DNA from: Vibrio cholerae
GTDB taxonomy: Bacteria > Actinomycetota > Actinomycetes > Actinomycetales > Micrococcaceae
Length of the DNA: 64,000 bases
Assembly: GCA_009728235.1 (NCBI GenBank)
Contig: WNZI01000004.1
Span: 1-64,000 of the forward strand
Direction of reading: 5' to 3'
Shown: piece after piece, positions 44,676-53,370 of the stretch
Layout of the letters: the number at the start of each line of letters is the position of its first letter
Position numbering within the stretch: the stretch's first letter is position 1
Notes under the pieces: generated by a model
What the model was told of the DNA's origin: nothing
Databases searched by the model: none
Seen by the model: only the letters and a program-made list of their open reading frames with translations
Translations under genes and position numbers: made by a program

Positions 44676-45295
44676 GGAGTGCCGTTCCTCCGAGCAGCCA
44701 GGAGGCGGGGGAAGGCGCGATGGACGGATACGGCCAGGACGGCGGCCAGGACGTTCTTGACGACGTCCCCGGGGAGGTACACCGCGTCGACGAGGACGGC
44801 GTCGCGCAGGGGCAGCCCGGCATTCACCACGAGTCCCGCGATGCCCAGCGGGTGGATGGTCGCCAGGCTCGCGACGAGGCAGGCGAGGAACAGCAGGACG
44901 CCACGGAACCTGACCGTCCTGCGCAGGACGACGACGGCCAGCAGGCCTGCGACGAGAGCGGCGATCGGGAAGGCGACGAGGTAGCCCGCCGAGGGTCCGG
45001 CGAGGACACCGACGCCCCCGGTGAAGCCGCTGAAAACCGGGAGTCCGATCAGTCCGGCGGCGAGGTAGAGCAGGACCGCGGCCGCGCCGCGAGCCGGCCC
45101 GAGGACCACGCCCGCCAGCAGAACACCGAGAGTCTGCAGGGTGATGGGCACGCCGAGCGGACCGACCGGTATACCGGGTAGGATTGCAAGGGCGGCAATG
45201 AGGGCGGCGAAGACCGCGACCAGCGAGAGGTCCGTGGCATCCCACCGTTTTCCGGACAACAGCCGGCTCCTGCGGGTAGGTGCTGCGAGGGTCAC
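44672..45295 (-). CDS. bioY: Biotin ECF transporter S component BioY
   Basis: The 207-residue substrate-binding membrane protein. The family core is clear: PITLQTLGVLLAGVVLGP, AAVLLYLAAGLIGLPVFSG and GPSAGYLVAFPIAA, then later helices to VKNVLAAVLAVSVHR. BioY alone can take up biotin, and it does so better with BioMN. The GTG at 45295 has GGAG 8 nt upstream; longer in-frame starts would add a non-conserved polar stretch. It leads the three-gene operon and is divergent from the ABC-F gene. Confidence 0.93.
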   Translation of the reverse strand: MTLAAPTRRSRLLSGKRWDATDLSLVAVFAALIAALAILPGIPVGPLGVPITLQTLGVLLAGVVLGPARGAAAVLLYLAAGLIGLPVFSGFTGGVGVLAGPSAGYLVAFPIAALVAGLLAVVVLRRTVRFRGVLLFLACLVASLATIHPLGIAGLVVNAGLPLRDAVLVDAVYLPGDVVKNVLAAVLAVSVHRAFPRLLAARRNGTP

Positions 45296-45477
45296 TCGAC
45301 GGACTCCATGGCGTTCGCTCCTCCAGCGGGCCGGAGTCGCACCGGCTGTTCCGGTGATATGTCGACTTCCTCCAACCGTTACTGCTTCTGTACCGAGACT
45401 AGCGCCGGTCGTCAGGGGATCCCTTGTGGGATTCCTACAACAAAACGCCGTCTCCGGCACCATCGAAAGGCCTCATC

Positions 45478-47076
45478 GTGATCAATGTATCGAACCTGGA
45501 GCTACGGGCTGGCGCCCGCCTGCTCATGGACGAGGTGTCCTTCCGCGTGGACAAGGGTGACAAGATCGGGCTCGTCGGTCGTAACGGAGCGGGCAAGACG
45601 ACCCTGACCAAGGTGCTGGCGGGGGAGTCGCTTCCCGCTGGTGGCACCGTGACCCGTTCGGGAGAGATCGGCTACCTGCCGCAGGATCCGCGCACTCCCA
45701 ACATGGAGCAGCTGGCACGGGACCGCATTCTCTCGGCGCGCAACCTGGACGCGGTGGTGGGTGAGCTCCGGCAGGCCCACGACGACATGGCCAGTGACAA
45801 GACCTCCGTGCGCAACAAGGCGATGGCTCGCTACGACCGTATCGAGTCCGCTTTCCTCGCCGGCGGAGGGTATGCGGCCGAGGCCGAAGCAGCCTCCATC
45901 TCGTCGAACCTCGCCCTTCCCGAGCGCATCCTCAACCAGCCGCTCAAAACCCTCTCCGGTGGCCAGAGACGACGCGTGGAACTGGCTCGGATCCTGTTCT
46001 CCGGGGCGGAGACCATGCTCCTCGACGAGCCGACCAACCACCTCGACGCCGACTCCATCACCTGGCTGCGTGAGTTCCTCAAGAACCACCAGGGCGGACT
46101 GATCGTGATCAGCCACGATGTCGAGCTGCTCGAGGCCACCGTCAACAAGGTCTTCCAGCTCGATGCCAACCGGGCGACGATCGACATCTACAACATGGGG
46201 TGGAAGCGCTACCAACTCCAGCGCGAGACCGACGAACGCGCCCGGAAGCGCGAGCGGGCCAACGCCGAGAAGAAGGCGCAGGTCCTCATGGATCAGGCGA
46301 ACAGGATGCGGGCGAAGGCCTCGAAGGCTGTCGCAGCGCAGAACATGGCCAAGCGGGCCGAGCGGCTGTTGGGCGGGCTCGACGCCGTCCGTACCTCCGA
46401 TCGCGTGGCAGCCCTGCGCTTCCCCGAGCCCTCCCCGTGCGGCAAGACGCCCATGACGGCCGAGGGCCTCAGCAAGTCCTACGGCTCGCTGGAGATCTTC
46501 ACCGACGTCGATCTCGCGATCGACCGCGGTTCGAAGGTCGTCATCCTCGGTCTGAACGGTGCCGGGAAAACGACGCTGTTGCGCATGCTGGCGGGCGTGG
46601 ACACTCCGGATACCGGCAAGGTCATCGCCGGGCACGGACTGAAGGTGGGCTACTACGCGCAGGAGCACGAGACACTCGACACCGAACGGACGGTCCTCGA
46701 GAACATGAAGTCGTCGGCGCCCGACATGCAGGACGCAGAGGTGCGCGGCATCCTGGGGTCGTTCCTCTTCTCGGGCGACGACGTCGACAAGCCCGCGGGC
46801 GTGCTGTCCGGTGGGGAGAAGACCCGGCTCGCCCTGGCCACCATCGTCGCCTCGTCGGCCAACGTGCTGCTCCTCGACGAACCGACGAACAACCTCGATC
46901 CGGCGAGCCGTGCCGAGATCCTCGGTGCGCTGAAGAACTACAGCGGGGCCGTGGTCATGGTCAGCCACGACGAGGGAGCCGTCGACGCTCTCGATCCGGA
47001 GCGCGTGGTGCTGCTGCCCGATGGCGTGGAGGACCTGTGGAACCAGGACTACCTCGAGCTCGTCACCCTCGCGTAG
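45478..47076 (+). CDS. ABC-F family ATP-binding protein (EttA/Uup-like translation factor)
   Basis: A 532-residue soluble protein with two ABC modules and no membrane segment. Walker A motifs are GRNGAGKTT and GLNGAGKTT, with signatures TLSGGQRRRVE and VLSGGEKTRLA and Walker B LLDEPTNHLD and LLDEPTNNLD. The linker is rich in Arg, Lys and Ala, as in ABC-F proteins that bind the ribosomal E site. Housekeeping ABC-F proteins modulate translation; a resistance role cannot be excluded. The GTG at 45478 has GAAAGG upstream and begins the conserved INVSNLEL. Confidence 0.93.
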   Translation: MINVSNLELRAGARLLMDEVSFRVDKGDKIGLVGRNGAGKTTLTKVLAGESLPAGGTVTRSGEIGYLPQDPRTPNMEQLARDRILSARNLDAVVGELRQAHDDMASDKTSVRNKAMARYDRIESAFLAGGGYAAEAEAASISSNLALPERILNQPLKTLSGGQRRRVELARILFSGAETMLLDEPTNHLDADSITWLREFLKNHQGGLIVISHDVELLEATVNKVFQLDANRATIDIYNMGWKRYQLQRETDERARKRERANAEKKAQVLMDQANRMRAKASKAVAAQNMAKRAERLLGGLDAVRTSDRVAALRFPEPSPCGKTPMTAEGLSKSYGSLEIFTDVDLAIDRGSKVVILGLNGAGKTTLLRMLAGVDTPDTGKVIAGHGLKVGYYAQEHETLDTERTVLENMKSSAPDMQDAEVRGILGSFLFSGDDVDKPAGVLSGGEKTRLALATIVASSANVLLLDEPTNNLDPASRAEILGALKNYSGAVVMVSHDEGAVDALDPERVVLLPDGVEDLWNQDYLELVTLA

Positions 47077-47248
47077 ATCTGTCCCTCCAGGCAGCCTCCG
47101 TCAGGATGCCTCGGGAGTCACCCCGACGTGCTGAGGGACGGGGCTCCACCACCCGCGCGCTTGTCGCGAGCGCTTCAGGATCATCATGACGTCGGCTCTG
47201 CTGGGCGGTGCAGTCTGCCACGGGCGCGGTATGTGCCCCTGGACGTCC

Positions 47249-47734
47249 TCAGGCGGTTTCCCTGTAGGACCGACCGGCTGCATCGGGGGTGGTGCGTGAC
47301 GTGTGGACACCGGCAGCAGCGTCCCTGAAGTGTTGGGCCTGACCTTGGAGCTTGCGCACCAGCGCACCCGGTGGTGCTGTCACGACGGGCAGCTCAGCCA
47401 GAGCACGAGTGGCCGAGGCGTGCAGTTGAGCCGCTCCTGCCATCGCGGCACTCGCCTGCAGGCTCAGCAAGGCCGTGATGGTCTCCTCTGTGTCCTCGCC
47501 GCCGAGGGCGCGTTCGATCCGTTCGATGCGGGTCACCAGAAGCGTCTCGAACGTTTCGATGAAGTCCAGAGCGGCGGACGAGCCGAGGTCCTGGGCGAAG
47601 TCCTCGAAGGCTGCTGCGTCGAAGGCGGGTATGACGGCGGTCCGCCCGCGAACCTGCTTGCTCCCGCCCGGCAGGAACTCCTCGGTCGTGGAGTCACGGC
47701 CCGTCGGATTCACGTTGTTCTCGGTGTGGTCCAT
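47249..47734 (-). CDS. HPt-like four-helix protein lacking the phosphoacceptor histidine
   Basis: The 161-residue product has a disordered first 45 residues and then an HPt-type helical bundle: FIETFETLLVTRIERIERAL (two blocks) and ITALLSLQASAAMAGAAQL. In active phosphotransfer domains this last helix reads A-H-x-L-K-G-S; here the histidine position is Leu90 and the lysine is Gln93. So it cannot relay phosphate in the usual way and may work as a binding module. The upstream ribosome-binding site is weak. No histidine kinase or response regulator lies nearby. Confidence 0.7.
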   Translation of the reverse strand: MDHTENNVNPTGRDSTTEEFLPGGSKQVRGRTAVIPAFDAAAFEDFAQDLGSSAALDFIETFETLLVTRIERIERALGGEDTEETITALLSLQASAAMAGAAQLHASATRALAELPVVTAPPGALVRKLQGQAQHFRDAAAGVHTSRTTPDAAGRSYRETA

Positions 47735-47996
47735 AGCTGGTTCTGCGTCCTTCAGGCTGAAATGATCGGGACCATCCAGGATCCCCTGCCACAGAATCCT
47801 CACCCCGGGTCGGTCGAACAACGATCCGAAGCCATCAGGGCGATGGTCCTGTCGAGGATGCTCCACCCTCCGGTGATAAGCCAGCTTATCATCGGAGGTG
47901 GAGAAGGGTCGGTCGTCCGGAAAGCTGCATCCCGCATCCTGACGCCCTGACGCCCTGACAAATGGTGGAGCAGCCGCTGGGTTCGGCGACGTACGC
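47735..47996. other. Intergenic region between HPt-like gene and acetyltransferase remnant
   Basis: 262 bp with no convincing ORF. It is notable for the hairpin/palindrome at 47861-47903, listed separately. The promoter of the HPt-like gene should be here but is not obvious. Confidence 0.5.
47861..47903. repeat. Imperfect 19-bp inverted repeat with TGATAAG-CCAG-CTTATCA core
   Basis: The central palindrome TGATAAGCCAGCTTATCA (47874-47891) has 7 perfect base pairs around 4 nt and is AT-rich against its GC-rich surroundings. The arms extend outward (CTCCACC / GGTGGAG) with one bulge and one mismatch. It could be a terminator hairpin for the decayed acetyltransferase region or a regulator operator; there is no U-tract. 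Confidence 0.6.
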
Positions 47997-48344
47997 ATGG
48001 TGATCGAGGTCCGGCCAGCCATAGCGTTCGAGGACATCAGGTTGGTGGTGGGTCCCAAGCGGGCCGACGCGCATGTGTGCTGCTGCCTGAGCTACCGCAT
48101 TCTGTCGAAGCTGAGCCTCTCACCGCGTGGTCCTGAGCGCGGCGCTTTCGTCGAAGAGTTGGCAGCGCAGGATTCTCCGCCGGGTGTGCTCGCTTCTGAA
48201 GATGGCGACGTCGTGGGATGGGTAGGTCGCTCTGAGCCCTTGGAAGCGGACAAGCACGTGACCGGTACGACTGCGTGTCCGCCCGGGTGGAGCCCGATAT
48301 GCCAGGGCCATGACCCTGATCACGACATCGATGAGCTCTCATGA
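47997..48344 (+). pseudogene. Decayed GNAT family N-acetyltransferase
   Basis: The first 75 codons resemble the N-terminal half of a common actinobacterial GNAT group: VRPAIAFEDIRLVVGPKR, CCLSYRI, EELAAQDSPPGVLA and DGDVVGWV. After residue about 77 the similarity stops. The usual CIRVRP acetyl-CoA region is absent from this frame; a weak echo (DCVSARVEPDMPG) appears in a neighbouring frame. The gene is therefore truncated or frameshifted and has lost its acetyl-CoA site. The end overlaps a gene on the other strand. Confidence 0.5.
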
Positions 48345-48739
48345 GGCTCCTGTCCCGGGCTCTCATCGAAGAGCCACCAGACGCCGTCGGGGCTGTATCC
48401 GCGGTTCTCACGGCGGCTCGACAGGTGAGCATCGAGCGCCCTCAGAGCAACGGCGGCGTGGCACCAGTCGTCGACGGACCCCTCGAGGCCTGCGTACGTG
48501 GCCCACAGGTCGTCCTGTCCGGTGACAGGCAGTCGAACGACGACGCCGTAAGGGCCCCGGAAGTCACCCACGGGTCCCTCGAACCGCGCGGTCAGGAAAC
48601 CGTGCGCGGCCTCGGCGGACACCAGGTGCAGCCCGCTGAGCTTCGGGCATCGTGCGAACGCCCGCTCGGTTGCTGCGACGAACGCTACCGGGGACAACAC
48701 CTCGCCGCTGTGGTCGTCGTGTGGACCGCTGTGTTCCAT
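48320..48739 (-). CDS. Hypothetical protein, 139 residues
   Basis: Not recognised. The product is soluble, moderately acidic, with aromatic clusters (DDLWATYAGLEG, DDWCHAAVALRAL, PDGVWWLFDE) and no signal peptide, membrane helix or known motif. The composition looks like a real protein. TAGCGT (48746-48751) ends 6 nt before the ATG, the same arrangement as several known genes here, which supports expression as a leaderless message. It overlaps the end of the acetyltransferase remnant by 25 nt. Confidence 0.6.
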   Translation of the reverse strand: MEHSGPHDDHSGEVLSPVAFVAATERAFARCPKLSGLHLVSAEAAHGFLTARFEGPVGDFRGPYGVVVRLPVTGQDDLWATYAGLEGSVDDWCHAAVALRALDAHLSSRRENRGYSPDGVWWLFDESPGQEPHESSSMS

Positions 48740-49076
48740 CTGTCGACGCTAGCAGCCACACCGGAACGCACTCGCCTGGGGCGAACACGTTGTCCGGCAT
48801 TGCCTGGCTGCGGACGGGAGGCTATGCCGGGTCGAGGGACATCAGTCCTCGTGGTGCTCGGGTTGGTTGCGAGGTAGGTGAGCAACTCAGGTCCCCGATC
48901 GGGCCGGGCCGACGCGCCGTGCGCTGGCTTCGAAGCATGGGCGTGCGACGAGGGTGGAGGACGAAATGATTCGTTCGACGAACCCGGGGAAAGGCGTTCG
49001 CGGCACGGGCCGAGGAGCTGGTGTCCGCAGGCTCGTGTCCGGGCGACACAGCTACCGGCGACATCGATTCCCGGAG
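48740..49076. other. Intergenic region, no gene recognised
   Basis: 337 bp between the hypothetical gene and the SURF1 stop. Short open frames run through it but none looks like a conserved protein, and I see no hairpin or repeat. Confidence 0.5.
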
Positions 49077-49903
49077 CTAGCGCATGCCCTGGGCGTCGAG
49101 GATGGCGTCCTCTTCCTCCTCCGACGAAGGACGTCGGCGCTGACGGACGCGCCGGTCAGGAGCCGTGCCGTCCCTCTCTGCGTCGCTCCTGCGCTGTTCC
49201 CGCGCCGCATAGCCGAGCCCCACGAACGCCAGCACGCCGAATGCGAACCACTGGAGCGAGTACGAAAGGTGCGGTCCCTCGTCGATCGACGGCTTGGGCG
49301 CGGCGACGGGGGTCTGCGCGGCAGCGGGTCGCTCGAGGGCGAGGAGGCCGTAGGCCGCGTCCTGCAGGGGATAGTCGAGTCGGTCCGCCAGAGCAGGCAG
49401 GTCGATGGAGGCTACCTGCCCCTCGGGGGCGCCCTGGTGACCGCGGGCTCTCCCGGCTTGATCCGCGCCGTCACCTCGACCTGTCCCGCCGGCGGAGCGG
49501 GAATCTCGTCGGGCCGGCCAGCCTCCGCATTGCCGATGGGAAGCCAGCCACGGTCGATCACGACGGCGGTGCCGTCCTGGAGTCTCAGCGGAGTGAGGAC
49601 CTCGTACCCCGGCTGACCGTTCAGCGGCCGGTTACGCACGATCACCTGGTTCTCCACGTCGTAGCTGCCCGTGAAGGTCACGGGCGACCACTCCCGTGAG
49701 TCCTCATAGGTGTCGAAGCCGTTCTCGCCCGGGACATAGCGCTCCGGCGCGGCGTCGTAGTTCGCCTCGATCCGCTGGATGTTCTGCACGACCGCCTCCC
49801 GGCGGTCCAGTTGCCAGCGACCGAGACCCACGCAGCCGGCGGCGATCACCAGCACCATGGCGAGCCAGCCGAACCAGCGGGCCGAGAAGAGGAAGCGATA
49901 CAC
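49077..49903 (-). pseudogene. SURF1 family cytochrome oxidase biogenesis protein, frameshifted
   Basis: SURF1 (Shy1) proteins help insert heme A into cytochrome oxidase. The first frame has the N-terminal helix (WFGWLAMVLVIAAGCVGLG), GRWQLDRR, the family VTFTGSYD, NRPLNGQPGYEVLTPL and VIDRGWLP. After a run of five G (plus-strand 49425-49429) the sequence continues in another frame with GQVASIDLPALADRL, SYSLQWFAFGVLAF (second helix) and a charged tail to TAG at 49077-49079. One extra base in the run restores a 275-residue protein. ctaA and ctaB in the same window serve the same enzyme. Confidence 0.9.
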
Positions 49904-50197
49904 CTAGCGGACCTCCAACGGCCGATCGTGACCCAGGGGAAGGGTTTCCTTCCAGAGCCCGCGGTTCCGGAGGTACTCCTCGAACCACTCGACGTGGTCG
50001 GGGCACGACGCCCACGCCTTCCTGCGCTCGGGAGTGTGGATCCGCGGGTTGTTCCAGAGAAGCTGCCACCCGGCGTCGTTCCGGCAACCCTTGCGCGAGC
50101 ATACCGGGGTGCCGCCCGCGGCGGGCAGAGGCGGTCCGAACAGACCCATGCCGGCAGCGGACGTCCCTGGCCCAACGGACGGAGATGCCTCAGACAC
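49904..50197 (-). CDS. Small Cys/His-rich (zinc-ribbon-like) protein
   Basis: A 97-residue protein whose core CSRKGCRNDAGWQLLWNNP, IHTPERRKAW and SCPDHVEWFEEYL gives a CX4C...CXXH arrangement suited to bind one zinc. Relatives throughout Actinobacteria are often named acetone carboxylase, a label that this short protein cannot justify. It starts at a GTG overlapping the DUF3099 stop and is followed at once by SURF1. Function unknown. Confidence 0.75.
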   Translation of the reverse strand: MSEASPSVGPGTSAAGMGLFGPPLPAAGGTPVCSRKGCRNDAGWQLLWNNPRIHTPERRKAWASCPDHVEWFEEYLRNRGLWKETLPLGHDRPLEVR

Positions 50198-50612
50198 CGG
50201 TGCCCTGTCCGCCGTGGCCCGCGCGGTGCGCCCCGTGCGCCGGCTTCGCGGAATCGTCGATGATCTCCCCGCTGAGTACCTCGTCGTCGTCCTCGGCGTC
50301 GGTGGCGACCACCCGGGCCTCTATCTCGCGCACCGGGGCTCGGTCCACCAGCGCGTCACTGTGGCGGATGTTACTGGTGTCGCTGCCACCGTTCGCGACG
50401 ATCACGGCGAAGTACGGCAGGAAGACGGCTCCCGCGATCATCACCCACTGCAGCCACACGTAGGGGACGACGAAGACGAGGATGAAACAGACCAGGCGGA
50501 TGCTCATCGACACCGTGTACCTGATCATCCGGGTACGCATTTCCTCGCTGTGCGATTCACGGGCGTCTGAGATGTTGTGGACGTCTGTGTTGTGCTTCGT
50601 TTGCTTACTCAT
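50190..50612 (-). CDS. DUF3099 membrane protein
   Basis: A 140-residue protein with a polar N-terminus (ISDARESHSEEMRTRMIRYTVSM), two closely spaced hydrophobic helices (RLVCFILVFVVPYVWLQW; VMIAGAVFLPYFAVIVA) and an acidic C-terminal tail. This is the DUF3099 pattern, an actinobacterial family of unknown role. The ATG at 50612 has GGAG upstream; a GTG one codon earlier sits too close to it. GATAAT on the minus strand (50636-50641) is a fair -10. It leads DUF3099, zinc-ribbon protein and SURF1. Confidence 0.88.
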   Translation of the reverse strand: MSKQTKHNTDVHNISDARESHSEEMRTRMIRYTVSMSIRLVCFILVFVVPYVWLQWVMIAGAVFLPYFAVIVANGGSDTSNIRHSDALVDRAPVREIEARVVATDAEDDDEVLSGEIIDDSAKPAHGAHRAGHGGQGTGV

Positions 50613-50703
50613 CACACTCCAAAAAGACTGTCCCTATTATCTCACTCCGGCTCCCGTTCCCGAATTTGAGGGGGACGCCGCTAGGATCGTCGGGATAGTT
50701 TGA

Positions 50704-51564
<861 letters not shown>

Positions 51565-51613
51565 CGCCGAACCCGACTCTTCTCCACCCAGCATCGTCAT
51601 ACCAAGGAGCACC

Positions 51614-52363
51614 ATGGCACGTCTCGAAGGCACCACAGCAATCGTCACCGGATCCTCACGCGGCATCGGGGCCGACGTCGCGCAGCAGCTCGCGGCACAG
51701 GGAGCGGCCGTCGTCGTCAACTACCGCCAGAAGGCGCCGCGGGCCACCAAGGTCGTCGCGGGGATCGAGGCGGCCGGTGGCAGGGCAGTGGCGGTGGGTG
51801 CGGACCTGACGACTCCTGAGGGGCCGGCTGCACTGGTCGACGCCGCCGTGTCCACCTTCGGCGGGCTCGACCTGCTGGTGCTCAACGCCTCGGGTGGCAT
51901 GGAGACCGGAATGGGGGAGGACTACGCCCTCAAACTCAATCGCGATGCGCAGGTCGCGATGCTCACCGCGGCCGTCGACGTCATGCCGGCCGGTTCCCGG
52001 GTCGTCTTCATCACGAGCCACCAGGCCCATTTCATCGAGAAGGTGGAGACGATGGACGCCTATGTCCCCGTGGCCCGCAGCAAGCGGGCGGGCGAGGATG
52101 CGCTCCGGGCCCTGATCCCGCAGCTGGACGAGAAGGGCATCTCGCTCGTCGTCGTGTCCGGGGACATGATCGAGGGCACGGTCACGGCGACCCTGCTCGA
52201 TCGCGCGACCCCCGGCGCCATCGAGGCCCGACGCCAGGAAGCGGGACGCCTGTACTCCGTGGCCGAGTTCGCCACCGAGATCGTCCGGATGGCCACGGCC
52301 GAGGTCCCGTCCGGCCACACCGAGTACGTGGGAGGAGCTCAGGACTTCCTCGCCAAGAGCTGA
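51614..52363 (+). CDS. SDR family oxidoreductase with FabI/InhA-like Y-X6-K active site
   Basis: The 249-residue product has the classical cofactor motif TGSSRGIG (residues 12-19) and NASGG, but its catalytic Tyr150 and Lys157 are spaced Y-X6-K as in enoyl-ACP reductases, not Y-X3-K as in FabG. ITSHQAHF carries the serine region. Given its place behind fabG, a role in fatty-acid elongation, perhaps as an enoyl reductase partner, is possible but unproven. The ATG has AAGGAG upstream. Confidence 0.85.
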   Translation: MARLEGTTAIVTGSSRGIGADVAQQLAAQGAAVVVNYRQKAPRATKVVAGIEAAGGRAVAVGADLTTPEGPAALVDAAVSTFGGLDLLVLNASGGMETGMGEDYALKLNRDAQVAMLTAAVDVMPAGSRVVFITSHQAHFIEKVETMDAYVPVARSKRAGEDALRALIPQLDEKGISLVVVSGDMIEGTVTATLLDRATPGAIEARRQEAGRLYSVAEFATEIVRMATAEVPSGHTEYVGGAQDFLAKS

Positions 52364-52383
52364 TGTCCTGACGGAGGGCCGGG

Positions 52384-53277
52384 CTACAGGCCGGCGAAGT
52401 GTCGCACGACGTCCAGGTCCGGTAGGTCCAGGGCCGCGTCGGCGGCGGCCCTCACGGCGGGCTTGGCGCGGAAGGCCACTCCCAGCCCGGCCGCGGCGAT
52501 CATGTCGAGGTCGTTCGCGCCGTCGCCCACGGCGATCGTCGCGCCGAGGGGAACGCCGGCGCGTTCCGCCTCGGACCGCAGCACCCGCTCCTTCACCTGC
52601 CGGTCGACGACGGCGCCCGTCACCCGTCCGGTGAGGGCACCGTCGATGATCTCGAGCTCGTTCGCCCTGGCGAAGGACAGGTGGAGCCGGGCTGCCAGGG
52701 GAGCCAGGACCTGCGAGAAACCGCCGGACACGACGCCCACCCGGTGCCCGGCGTCGAGGTACGCGGTGACGAGCTCCTCCGCGCCGTCGCTCAGCTCGAT
52801 GCGCGCGACGACGTCGTCGATCACGGTGGTGGGCAGACCCTCGAGCGCGCGCACCCGGTGATGGAGCGACTCGGCGAAGTCCAGTTCTCCCCGCATGGCG
52901 GCCTCGGTCACGGCGGCCACCTCGGCCGCGCGGCCTGCATGGGCTGCGAGCAGTTCGATGACCTCCTGCTTGATCAGCGTGGAGTCGACGTCCATGATCA
53001 GCAGCTTGGGCCCTGGCGCGTAGACGGTCGCGGGGACCAGAGCCGCCCCGACACCGGTCCGAGCGGTCCAGCCCGACAGGCCGGCCCCGACGATCGCCGC
53101 AGTGCCCGGCGGGCCGGGATGCTCGACGTCGAGCGCGAGCACGGCGTACGAATCGGTCCCGGTGGTGGACGCTCCCCTCACCACCACACCGAGGTCCTGC
53201 AGGGCCAGCACGAGGTCGTCGCGGTGTCCGTCGTCGAGACGCCGCGCATAGGCGACGACTCTCGCTTCGTCGGGCAT
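52384..53277 (-). CDS. serB: Phosphoserine phosphatase SerB
   Basis: Removes phosphate from phosphoserine in the last step of serine synthesis. The 297-residue product has an N-terminal ACT-like region of about 105 residues and a HAD catalytic domain: MDVDSTLIKQEVIELLA (motif I with the nucleophilic Asp), VGVVSGGFSQVL (motif II), the lysine in RQVKERVL, and AVGDGANDLDMIAAAG (motif IV). It is convergent with the SDR gene 20 nt away and divergent from the ABC ATPase. Confidence 0.95.
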   Translation of the reverse strand: MPDEARVVAYARRLDDGHRDDLVLALQDLGVVVRGASTTGTDSYAVLALDVEHPGPPGTAAIVGAGLSGWTARTGVGAALVPATVYAPGPKLLIMDVDSTLIKQEVIELLAAHAGRAAEVAAVTEAAMRGELDFAESLHHRVRALEGLPTTVIDDVVARIELSDGAEELVTAYLDAGHRVGVVSGGFSQVLAPLAARLHLSFARANELEIIDGALTGRVTGAVVDRQVKERVLRSEAERAGVPLGATIAVGDGANDLDMIAAAGLGVAFRAKPAVRAAADAALDLPDLDVVRHFAGL

Positions 53278-53370
53278 GTGTCCGCTCCTGTCCGCGCCGC
53301 TGCCGGCGGTCGCCGTCGTCGCCTCGGTTGTTTCGCCACGAAGCCGCTCCTTAGCCTAGTGTCTAGGACC

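Noticed and set aside
45296..45477. BioQ operator between bioY and the ABC-F gene
   Set aside because: A GTTAC half-site occurs but no matching TGAAC/GTTCA palindrome, so it was not listed.
48906..49076. Short open frame reading through ...FAARAEELVSAG...
   Set aside because: Weakly protein-like but without a start, ribosome-binding site or recognisable family.
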